A stretch of DNA of 12,304 nucleotides from CAYNST01 sp964641175 (lineage in GTDB: Bacteria; Pseudomonadota; Gammaproteobacteria; Pseudomonadales; Cellvibrionaceae). The notes below the pieces were generated by a model, which was not told the origin of the DNA, ran no database searches, and was given only the letters and a program-made list of their open reading frames with translations. The stretch lies in assembly GCA_964641175.1 (NCBI GenBank), contig CAZXLJ010000093.1, forward strand, positions 1-12,304, read 5' to 3'. Every line of letters begins with the position of its first letter. Within the stretch, counting starts at the first letter, position 1. A program made the position numbers and the translations under genes. Shown here piece after piece: positions 1 through 5,535 of this stretch.

Positions 1-1
1 C

Positions 2-787
2 ATGGGCGAGGAGGATGTGCGCCGCCAGGCGTTGAACGTCTATCGGATGAAGCTGCTGGGAGCGAAGGTGGTAGCGGTGGAATCCGGATCGAAAACACTC
101 AAAGATGCAATGAATGAAGCCATGCGTGACTGGGTGACCAACGTGGATAACACGTTTTACATCATTGGCACCGCCGCCGGCCCGCATCCCTATCCGCAGC
201 TGGTGCGTGATTTTCAGTGCGTCATTGGGCGCGAAGCTCGTGCCCAATGTCTGGAGCAAACCGGGAAACTGCCGGACGCGCTCGTGGCTTGCGTCGGTGG
301 AGGTTCAAACGCCATCGGTTTGTTTCACCCGTTTTTGAATGACGGCTCAGTAGCCATGTATGGAGTCGAAGCGGGTGGCCTCGGGGTTGAAACCGGTAAA
401 CATGCCGCATCTCTGAGTGTAGGGACCCCCGGCGTATTGCACGGCAACCGGACTTACCTGATGGAAGATGAGGACGGCCAGATTATTGAAACCCATTCAG
501 TATCGGCAGGCCTCGATTATCCTGGCGTCGGCCCTGAACATTCCTGGCTGAAGGATATCGGTCGGGTTCAGTATGTCGCGATCAATGATGATGAAGCGAT
601 GGCTGCATTTAGAATGCTGACCCGGGTCGAGGGTATCATGCCGGCACTCGAGTCCAGCCACGCCGTCGCCTACGCGGAAAAGCTGGCACGCCAGCTGGAC
701 AAAGACGCGGTGATCGTTGTCAACCTGTCCGGCCGCGGTGACAAGGATATTCTCACAGTGGCAAAAATGGATGGCATTGAGGTTTGA
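2..787 (+). CDS. trpB: Tryptophan synthase beta subunit, 5'-truncated by window edge
   Basis: This is the C-terminal 261 residues of the PLP enzyme that condenses indole with L-serine to make tryptophan. The alpha subunit passes indole to it through a tunnel in the alpha2-beta2 complex. The first visible residues (MGEEDVRRQ) match the family near residue 137 of the ~397-residue enzyme, so the Met at position 2 is internal. The PLP lysine lies upstream, outside the window. Visible hallmarks are GTAAGPHPYP (residues 56-65), the PLP phosphate-binding loop GGGSN (99-103), GIMPALESSHA (211-221, with the Glu facing the PLP ring) and NLSGRGDKD (241-249, with the Ser that contacts the pyridine nitrogen). 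The frame is intact to TGA. trpA starts one base later, so the two subunits are probably translationally coupled. The identification rests on motif-level similarity along the whole length. Confidence 0.97.
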   Translation: MGEEDVRRQALNVYRMKLLGAKVVAVESGSKTLKDAMNEAMRDWVTNVDNTFYIIGTAAGPHPYPQLVRDFQCVIGREARAQCLEQTGKLPDALVACVGGGSNAIGLFHPFLNDGSVAMYGVEAGGLGVETGKHAASLSVGTPGVLHGNRTYLMEDEDGQIIETHSVSAGLDYPGVGPEHSWLKDIGRVQYVAINDDEAMAAFRMLTRVEGIMPALESSHAVAYAEKLARQLDKDAVIVVNLSGRGDKDILTVAKMDGIEV

Positions 788-788
788 C

Positions 789-1595
789 ATGAATCGTATT
801 GTTGAGTGTCTTGACAAAATAAAAAAGCGAGACGGGAAAGCTTTGGCCGCTTACATAGTGGGCGGCGATCCAAATCCGGAAATGACTTTGGCAGCCATGC
901 AGGCGATCGTTGCCGCCGGCGCCGACATTCTTGAAATCGGTGTGCCTTTTTCAGATCCCATGGCCGAAGGCCCTGTAATTCAGCGTGGTCACGAACGGGC
1001 CTTGGCGAATCGTTTCAGCCTGCGCAAATGTATCGATCTTGTGCGACAGTTTCGTGAAACCAACCAAGCGACGCCGGTAGTACTTATGGGTTACACCAAT
1101 CCGGTTGAACGGATGGGGTACGAAGAATTCGCCAGGACCGCGGCGAGTGCCGGCGTGGATGGCGTGTTGACCGTTGATCTGCCGCCTGAAGAAGCCACCG
1201 AAGTGAACCGGTTGTTCCGCGCCCAGGGTCTGGAAACGATTTTTCTGCTTGCGCCGACATCATCGGACGAACGCACCAGCCGCGTAGCCGCCATGGCAGG
1301 GGGTTTTCTTTATTACGTGTCATTGAAAGGTGTAACGGGCGCCGGTCATCTTGACGTGGAAACGGTAAAGCAACGGGTAGATTTCATTCGTGGCGCCTGC
1401 ACTTTGCCGGTTCTCGTGGGGTTCGGAATCAAGGATGCAGAATCGGCAGCGGCTGTGGCCCGTTGCGCGGACGGCGTGGTGGTTGGCAGTGCGCTGGTGG
1501 AATTGATGGGCTCCGGCAAGCCATTGCCGGATATCGTAGAAGCGTTGACCGACAAAGTGTCAGCCATTCGCGATGCGCTGAATAAACTTCACTAA
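789..1595 (+). CDS. trpA: Tryptophan synthase alpha subunit
   Basis: It cleaves indole-3-glycerol phosphate to indole and glyceraldehyde 3-phosphate and feeds indole to TrpB. The ATG at 789 follows the trpB stop by one base, with GAGG about 7 nt upstream. It gives 268 residues, the same length as the E. coli protein; upstream in-frame starts would lie inside trpB and add unconserved sequence. The TIM-barrel motifs are in order: catalytic Glu49 in ILEIGVPFSDP, VLMGYTNP, VDLPPEEA, the GVTGAG loop and the phosphate-binding GFGI and VVVGSAL segments. The other catalytic acid, Asp60 in the E. coli enzyme, is Glu here (SDPMAEGP). From memory the same change occurs in some other gammaproteobacterial TrpA proteins, such as Legionella, so it is probably a functional variant. 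accD follows after 13 nt. Confidence 0.97.
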   Translation: MNRIVECLDKIKKRDGKALAAYIVGGDPNPEMTLAAMQAIVAAGADILEIGVPFSDPMAEGPVIQRGHERALANRFSLRKCIDLVRQFRETNQATPVVLMGYTNPVERMGYEEFARTAASAGVDGVLTVDLPPEEATEVNRLFRAQGLETIFLLAPTSSDERTSRVAAMAGGFLYYVSLKGVTGAGHLDVETVKQRVDFIRGACTLPVLVGFGIKDAESAAAVARCADGVVVGSALVELMGSGKPLPDIVEALTDKVSAIRDALNKLH

Positions 1596-1608
1596 GAGGC
1601 ATTCTACG

Positions 1609-2475
1609 ATGAGTTGGTTAGAAAGAATCGTTCCCAGTGCGGTGCGGTCGGACAACCGCAAGGGTGCCAGCAAGGTGCCCGAAGGCCTATGGAAAAAATG
1701 TACCAAATGCGAGGCCGTTCTGTATCGGCCGGAACTGGAAAAAAGTCTGGAAGTCTGTCCCAAGTGCGATCACCACATGAGGATTGGCGCCCGGCGCCGG
1801 CTGGATATTTTTCTCGATGAAGAGGACCGGGAAGAAATCGCCAGCGAGGTCGTACCGATCGACCGGCTCAAATTCAAAGATGTAAAAAAGTACAGGGAAC
1901 GGCTGGCTGTTGCGCAGAAAAGCACCGGCGAAAAAGATGCATTGGTCGCCATGCGCGGCACCCTGAAAGGCATGCCCGTGGTCGCCTCGGCCTTCGAATT
2001 CGCTTTTCACGGCGGCTCCATGGGTTATGTGGTCGGAGAACGGTTTGCGCGGGCTGCCAAAGTGGCGCTGGAAGAGCGGATCCCAATGATCTGCTTTTCG
2101 GCAACCGGCGGCGCCCGTATGCAGGAGGCGTTGATTTCGTTGATGCAGATGGCAAAAACCAGCGCCATTATCGAACGGCTCAAGCAGGCCGGAGTTCCAT
2201 ACATTTCAATCATGACCGACCCCGTTTATGGGGGTGTTTCGGCGAGTCTGGCGTTACTGGGTGACATCAACATAGCCGAGCCAGGTGCCCGCGCCGGTTT
2301 TGCAGGTCCGGCCATTATTGAACAGACGATTCGGCAAAAATTGCCAAAAGGGTTCCAGCGTGCCGAGTTCCTGCTCGATCACGGCGCCATCGACATGATC
2401 GTGCACCGCAATGCCATGCGTGATAAAACCGCCGGGTTACTGGCAAAACTTTGTCAGCAACCCCTGCCGGCCTGA
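1609..2475 (+). CDS. accD: Acetyl-CoA carboxylase carboxyltransferase subunit beta
   Basis: It forms the carboxyltransferase with AccA and moves CO2 from biotinyl-AccB to acetyl-CoA, the committed step of fatty acid synthesis. The 288 residues are close to the usual ~290-305. An N-terminal zinc ribbon is intact, with cysteines at 31, 34, 50 and 53 (two CxxC pairs), in the same arrangement as E. coli C27/C30/C46/C49. The crotonase-like carboxyltransferase core follows, with FEFAFHGGSMGYVVGERF, the oxyanion-hole region FSATGGARMQE, DPVYGGVSAS and GFAGPAIIEQTIR. The ATG at 1609 has an AAGAGG-type ribosome site ending about 8 nt upstream. The accD-folC pair is widely conserved in gammaproteobacteria. 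Here it follows trpBA directly, so expression may be tied to the trp operon. Confidence 0.97.
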   Translation: MSWLERIVPSAVRSDNRKGASKVPEGLWKKCTKCEAVLYRPELEKSLEVCPKCDHHMRIGARRRLDIFLDEEDREEIASEVVPIDRLKFKDVKKYRERLAVAQKSTGEKDALVAMRGTLKGMPVVASAFEFAFHGGSMGYVVGERFARAAKVALEERIPMICFSATGGARMQEALISLMQMAKTSAIIERLKQAGVPYISIMTDPVYGGVSASLALLGDINIAEPGARAGFAGPAIIEQTIRQKLPKGFQRAEFLLDHGAIDMIVHRNAMRDKTAGLLAKLCQQPLPA

Positions 2476-2477
2476 CG

Positions 2478-3773
2478 TTGAACAAGCCGCGTTTCACCGG
2501 TCTGGAGCAGTGGCTGCGATGGCAGGAAAACTGTCATCCGCGTGCAATTGATCTGGGTCTGGAGCGCGTGCGCAAAGTTGCCGGCACACTTGGACTGCTC
2601 CGGCCGTCCGCAACCGTCATTACCGTCGCCGGCACCAACGGTAAAGGTTCGTGCGTAGCAACATTGACGGCACTGTTGCAGGCAGCCGGTTGCAGGACCG
2701 GATGTTTTTCATCTCCCCACCTCATCAGGTACAACGAGCGCATCCGCGTTGACGGGCGTGAGGTCACCGATGACGATTTGTGCACCGCTTTCGCCGCGAT
2801 TGATCGCGCCCGTGCAGAAACCTCGCTCACGTATTTTGAATTCAATGCCTTGGCCGCGTTGTACCTGTTCGCGCGGGCGTCCCTGGACTACTGGATTCTG
2901 GAAGTGGGCCTGGGGGGCCGTCTCGATGCAACGAACATTGTCGACGCGGATATCGCGGTAATCACCTCGATCGATCTGGATCATGAAGAGTGGCTGGGGC
3001 CTGACCGGGAGTCCATCGGTCGGGAGAAAGCCGGAATCTGCCGCCCGGGCAGGCCGGTTGTTTGCGCAGATCCGTCGCCACCGCAGAGTGTGCGGGATAT
3101 CGTAAGCAGTCTCGGTTGCGACTTGTTTATGATCGGTGATCAGTTCGGTTTTGACGGCATGGGGTTCAGCACCCATCGGCGCCGTCTTGCGGGGCTGGCA
3201 CAGCTGCCGAATGCCAGTGTGGCAGCAGCCCTGCAGGTGTTTGAATTACTGCAGATCTGGCGCGATCAGGATCATGCTCAAGAAATTGTGACGGAACTGA
3301 AAAATCTGACGCTGCCGGGCCGATTCGAGCAGGCCGTGTACGGCACAACGTCGGTCATTCTGGACGTTGCCCACAATCCGGCGGCGATAAAGTATCTTGT
3401 CAGCCGCTTGCACGAGGCTAATCCGCAGGAGCGGGTCCATCTCGTCCTCGCCATGATGTCGGACAAAAATATTGAAGAGTGTGTGACAGAACTCGCCCCC
3501 GTGGCAGCGCATTGGTACATCGCCGAAATGCCGGACCTGCCCAGGGCGGCGGATTGCTCCAGAATCAAAGCCAGTATTCCGGCGGGCGCCCCCGTCCAGT
3601 GTTTTTCGAGTGTGGAAGAAGCTCTGAAGAACGCTTTTAACCTCTGCAATGCCAATGTCGGGGATGATGCAGCTGTAACAAGGGTCGTGGTTACGGGGTC
3701 ATTTTTCACGGTAGGACGAGCCAAACTATGGCTGAACCGCGTGGCCGGCGGAGATCCGGAAATCCATGAATGA
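2478..3773 (+). CDS. folC: Bifunctional folylpolyglutamate synthase/dihydrofolate synthase
   Basis: This Mur-ligase-family enzyme adds glutamate to dihydropteroate and then to folates, with ATP. With the chosen start it has 431 residues, against 422 in E. coli. Visible motifs are the P-loop GTNGKGS (52-58), SSPHLIRYNER, the segment LEVGLGGRLDATNIVDAD, DHEEWLG (with the metal-site His169), GREKAGI (with the probable carbamylated Lys184) and the second-domain motif ILDVAHNP (294-301). There is no in-frame ATG or GTG near the start. TTG at 2478 lies 2 nt after the accD stop and gives an N-terminus like that of relatives (LEQWL..LHxxxIDLGLERV). TTG at 2451, 27 nt upstream inside accD, is the alternative. 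Neither has a strong ribosome site, so termination-reinitiation from accD is likely. The 3' end overlaps the next gene by 8 nt. Confidence 0.95.
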   Translation: MNKPRFTGLEQWLRWQENCHPRAIDLGLERVRKVAGTLGLLRPSATVITVAGTNGKGSCVATLTALLQAAGCRTGCFSSPHLIRYNERIRVDGREVTDDDLCTAFAAIDRARAETSLTYFEFNALAALYLFARASLDYWILEVGLGGRLDATNIVDADIAVITSIDLDHEEWLGPDRESIGREKAGICRPGRPVVCADPSPPQSVRDIVSSLGCDLFMIGDQFGFDGMGFSTHRRRLAGLAQLPNASVAAALQVFELLQIWRDQDHAQEIVTELKNLTLPGRFEQAVYGTTSVILDVAHNPAAIKYLVSRLHEANPQERVHLVLAMMSDKNIEECVTELAPVAAHWYIAEMPDLPRAADCSRIKASIPAGAPVQCFSSVEEALKNAFNLCNANVGDDAAVTRVVVTGSFFTVGRAKLWLNRVAGGDPEIHE

Positions 3774-4284
3774 CGGTCTCAAGCAGCGGCTGCTGGGGGC
3801 GCTTGTGCTGCTGGCGCTGGCGGTTATTTTCATCCCCGTATTGTTTGACCGGGAGCGCATGGAGCCAGTGGATACCAAGAGCCAGATACCCCGAACGCCG
3901 GTACTGGAAATTGAAGAAGTTCCAGACCCGGCGCAGCCTGAATGGTCCAAAACGGTAGAGCACCCTGCGCAACAGTTTGTGCCTGATGAGACGGCGGTCG
4001 TGTCCGAAACGGCCGAACCTGAAACGCTGGATGACGATGGACAACCTCAGGCCTGGGTTCTGCAGATTGGCAGTTTCCAGACAGAACTGCTCGCCATTGC
4101 CGCGCGCGACAAACTTGCGGGCCTCGGTCATACCGCTTATATCCGGACAGTACAGATCGGCGGCGAGGCGGTTCATCGGGTTTACGTCGGGCCCAAAATG
4201 GCCAAGGATTCGCTAATTGCCGCCCAGCTCGCCATCGACAAGGCGCTGGAGGTGAAATCCCTGCTTCTTGCTTTCGAACCCTGA
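3766..4284 (+). CDS. dedD: DedD-like SPOR-domain membrane protein
   Basis: This 172-residue bitopic inner-membrane protein probably binds denuded septal peptidoglycan and contributes to cell constriction, as DedD does in E. coli. A short positively charged N-terminus (MNDGLKQR) is followed by one membrane segment at about residues 8-27. Next comes an acidic, proline-rich linker (about 28-92) and a C-terminal SPOR domain (about 95-172), which opens with WVLQIGSF, carries the YIRTVQIGGEAVHRVYVGP repeat core and ends near the C-terminus. It is shorter than E. coli DedD (~220 residues), mainly in the linker. The ATG overlaps the folC end by 8 nt. The position between folC and cvpA supports the DedD assignment over other SPOR proteins. 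A specific role in division here is inferred. Confidence 0.9.
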   Translation: MNDGLKQRLLGALVLLALAVIFIPVLFDRERMEPVDTKSQIPRTPVLEIEEVPDPAQPEWSKTVEHPAQQFVPDETAVVSETAEPETLDDDGQPQAWVLQIGSFQTELLAIAARDKLAGLGHTAYIRTVQIGGEAVHRVYVGPKMAKDSLIAAQLAIDKALEVKSLLLAFEP

Positions 4285-4304
4285 CCGTCGATTAATCGCG
4301 CGCT

Positions 4305-4316
4305 ACGTCGAATGCA
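4305..4316. repeat. 12-bp direct repeat, copy 1
   Basis: The sequence ACGTCGAATGCA lies 20 nt after the dedD stop and recurs exactly at 4587-4598. The two copies bracket about 270 bp between dedD and cvpA. They may be footprints of an insertion, a pair of regulatory sites, or chance. A 12-bp exact match within about 300 bp is unlikely by chance but not impossible. Confidence 0.6.
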
Positions 4317-4447
4317 GGGGGTTACCCCGCTTTTCTGATGCACGTCCCAAAGCCGGTAAAATATCGGCGACTGATTAAAAACCAACCTAGACTCATGGAC
4401 AGGAGCGGCTTGCGAACCTGCAGGCATTTCAGGACCTTCAGTGAATT

Positions 4448-4472
4448 CGGCCAGAAAAAGGCCGGCATTTTT
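4448..4472 (+). terminator. Possible intrinsic terminator between dedD and cvpA
   Basis: A perfect 5-bp GC stem (CGGCC at 4448-4452 with GGCCG at 4460-4464) has an A-rich 7-nt loop. It is followed by GCA and five Ts at 4468-4472. The stem is short and the T-run is offset by 3 nt, so it would be weak or partial. If real, it would separate the trp-acc-fol-ded transcript from cvpA. Confidence 0.4.
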
Positions 4473-4586
4473 CAGGTCCACGGGATTGGTCGGGAAGGGC
4501 GTAAATTGGAAAAGCTTGCTGGTTGTCGGGGTCCTGAAGCAGGGCTTGGATTTTCAGATTTATTTATCTGTTCGGTGAAGATCGTC

Positions 4587-4598
4587 ACGTCGAATGCA
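4587..4598. repeat. 12-bp direct repeat, copy 2
   Basis: This is an exact second copy of the 4305-4316 repeat, ending 19 nt before the cvpA start. It sits almost exactly in the loop of a 6-bp inverted repeat (GATCGT at 4580-4585, ACGATC at 4598-4603). It could therefore be part of a protein-binding site or a leader hairpin upstream of cvpA. Confidence 0.6.
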
Positions 4599-4617
4599 CG
4601 ATCGGGAGTGGGCAGGG

Positions 4618-5121
4618 ATGTCTAACTGGGTCGATTGGGCGATCCTGAGCGTGATCGCCGTGTCCTGCCTTATTGGCGTCTGGCGCGGGCTGCTGAAGGA
4701 ACTCATGACAGTTGTCATCGCGATAATGGCGGTCGTGACAGCGCTGGTTTTCTACGACAAACTCGCTTTACTGTGGATCGACGATTTGAGTTCTCCCGGG
4801 CTGCGCAACGCGGCTGCTTTCGGGGTCATCATGATTGCGGTGCTGGTGGTGGGCGGGCTGCTGTCCTTTATTGCCGGCAAACTGTTCGGGTTGGCGGCAC
4901 TTAAACCGGTTGACAGGATTCTGGGGTTGCTGTTTGGCCTGTTTCGGGGTTGTGTCGTTGTGATGGCGATCCTGCTGATGTTGTCCAGTGAGACCATTGT
5001 GAACATACCCTGGTGGACCGAGTCGACATTGATTCCTCATTTTCTCGTCTTTGAAGAGCAGGCCCGGATGTCCGCCGACCGTCTGGTTCTCTGGGCACAT
5101 CAACTGCTGGAATACGTCTAG
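4618..5121 (+). CDS. cvpA: CvpA family inner-membrane protein
   Basis: CvpA is a polytopic inner-membrane protein known for its need in colicin V production, and it is linked to envelope homeostasis in other bacteria; its biochemical activity is not settled. The 167-residue product starts MSNWVDWAIL, matching the conserved family N-terminus. The ATG at 4618 has an AGTGGGCAGGG ribosome region just upstream, whereas the longer frame from 4594 adds eight unconserved residues. Four hydrophobic segments are visible at about 6-24, 28-48, 62-84 and 98-124. The family motif RILGLLFGLFRG and the tail motif PWW..S.LIPHF are present. The protein ends about 30 residues after that motif, and the stop codon touches the terminal repeat of the next element. 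It may therefore be slightly shortened relative to Pseudomonas homologues (~185 residues), but it matches E. coli length (162). Confidence 0.93.
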   Translation: MSNWVDWAILSVIAVSCLIGVWRGLLKELMTVVIAIMAVVTALVFYDKLALLWIDDLSSPGLRNAAAFGVIMIAVLVVGGLLSFIAGKLFGLAALKPVDRILGLLFGLFRGCVVVMAILLMLSSETIVNIPWWTESTLIPHFLVFEEQARMSADRLVLWAHQLLEYV

Positions 5122-5286
5122 GGAACCTCTGATGAACGTCGTTGCCGCGCCCTACGGGGCTTGCAGCGCTTTGCGAGCTCTGCGTTGGCACTTCTCGACA
5201 GGCAGTCAGCATGCCTTCAAAGCGCCGCCTTGATCTCGCAAAGCGCTGTAAGTCAGACGCTATTCGGACTAAATCAGAGGTTCCCC
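5121..5286. mobile_element. MITE-like palindromic element with 13-bp terminal inverted repeats
   Basis: Perfect 13-bp terminal inverted repeats are present: GGGAACCTCTGAT at 5121-5133 and its complement at 5273-5285. Inside them is a 20-pair stem (5158-5177 with 5235-5254), of which the inner 14 pairs are perfect and two of the outer six are G-T wobbles. A smaller hairpin with an AGGCA/TGCCT stem lies at 5200-5216. There is no transposase-length frame, so it is non-autonomous or a REP-type repeat. The left end overlaps the G of the cvpA TAG. Flanking bases can be read as CTAG (left) and CCAG (right), one mismatch from a 4-bp target duplication. The TIR looks like those of IS5-type elements, but that is from memory. 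The same end recurs at 12292. Confidence 0.75.
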
Positions 5287-5304
5287 AGGCCCGATGGGCT
5301 TTAT

Positions 5305-5378
5305 CCGGGCTCCGACTATCGGTAGCTTAGGCTTTGCCTATGGAACACCGCTCGTCCTCAGCTTTCTCAGGAGCCGGG
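5305..5378 (+). promoter_or_regulatory. Candidate antiterminator/aptamer-like stem upstream of purF
   Basis: CCGGGCTCC at 5305-5313 can pair with GGAGCCGGG at 5370-5378, with one internal G-G mismatch. The enclosed ~56 nt contain a perfect 5-bp hairpin at 5328-5340. The 3' strand shares bases 5375-5378 with the 5' arm of the following terminator, so the two structures exclude each other. This is the layout of a transcription attenuator, but no ligand or protein is implied by the sequence. Confidence 0.35.
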
Positions 5379-5404
5379 TCTCTCCCCGTCAGGACCCGTT
5401 TTTT
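5375..5404 (+). terminator. Intrinsic terminator upstream of purF
   Basis: The 6-bp perfect GC-rich stem CGGGTC (5375-5380) / GACCCG (5393-5398) can extend by a T-G wobble. It has a C-rich loop and is followed immediately by six Ts (5399-5404). It either ends the upstream transcript that includes cvpA, or works as an attenuator within a purF leader. It lies 131 nt before the purF start. Confidence 0.65.
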
Positions 5405-5448
5405 ACAGGCACATTGTCAGGATCGCGGCAGCGGACGGACGTCAGCCC

Positions 5449-5465
5449 GTTAAATCCTTTTTAAC
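5449..5465. repeat. AT-rich inverted repeat upstream of purF
   Basis: GTTAAA (5449-5454) and TTTAAC (5460-5465) form a perfect 6-bp inverted repeat with a 5-nt spacer. As RNA it would be a weak hairpin; as DNA it has the form of a dimeric repressor half-site pair. It does not match the E. coli PurR box. Confidence 0.45.
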
Positions 5466-5474
5466 TTGCAGTGA

Positions 5475-5501
5475 CTGCTGCACTTGCGGAAAATGCAGCA
5501 G
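5475..5501. repeat. Perfect 8-bp inverted repeat upstream of purF
   Basis: CTGCTGCA (5475-5482) and TGCAGCAG (5494-5501) are exact complements around an 11-nt loop, ending 34 nt before the purF start. This may be a leader hairpin or an operator. A weak promoter-like pair, TTGCAG (5466-5471) and GAAAAT (5489-5494) with 17-bp spacing, overlaps it, which would suit a repressor site. That promoter reading is low confidence. Confidence 0.5.
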
Positions 5502-5535
5502 CCAAACCGGTGTGATCTCAGAGAGGACTAAACGA

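Larger units (their letters stand above)
4285..4617 (+). other. 333-bp dedD-cvpA gap with hairpins and direct repeats
   Basis: In relatives dedD and cvpA are usually close, so a gap this long is unexpected. It contains a perfect palindrome at 4289-4298, two identical 12-bp direct repeats (4305-4316 and 4587-4598), a small GGGG/CCCC hairpin followed by a T-run (4317-4334) and a better terminator-like hairpin (4448-4472). Close to cvpA there is an AT-rich CAGAT/ATCTG inverted repeat around 4558-4570 and a GATCGT/ACGATC inverted repeat (4580-4585/4598-4603). A 95-codon open frame at 4338-4625 has no ribosome site and no protein-like composition. I recognise no gene or known RNA here. A cvpA promoter is plausible, but no convincing -35/-10 pair is visible. 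Confidence 0.6.
5287..5535 (+). other. Structured purF leader and intergenic region
   Basis: This non-coding stretch lies between the palindromic element and purF. In order it holds a GCCC/GGGC mini-hairpin (5289-5299), a long-range stem CCGGGCTCC (5305-5313) with GGAGCCGGG (5370-5378) that encloses a TAGGC/GCCTA hairpin (5328-5340), an intrinsic terminator (5375-5404) and two perfect inverted repeats (5449-5465 and 5475-5501). The purF ribosome site GAGAGGA follows. No protein-like frame crosses it convincingly. I do not recognise a catalogued riboswitch consensus; the ZTP, PRPP and guanidine classes do not match by eye. Confidence 0.6.

Noticed and set aside
4334..4362. Promoter with -10 TAAAAT at 4357-4362 in the dedD-cvpA gap
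   Set aside because: The -10 is good, but the best -35 at acceptable spacing (TCTGAT or TTCTGA) matches no more than 3 of 6 bases, too weak to list.
4338..4625. A 95-codon open frame in the dedD-cvpA gap whose end overlaps the cvpA start
   Set aside because: It has no ribosome site at its ATG, no recognisable motif and a composition rich in Arg, Gly and Lys without structure. The overlap with cvpA (ATGTCTAA) looks coincidental.
5142..5330. A 62-codon frame running through the palindromic element
   Set aside because: It lies almost wholly inside the inverted-repeat element, has no ribosome site, and its sequence is dictated by the palindrome. Frames like this are often mis-annotated as hypothetical proteins.
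5449..5501. PurR operator upstream of purF
   Set aside because: Neither inverted repeat matches the ACGCAAACGTTTGCGT consensus of the enteric repressor, so no PurR site is claimed.
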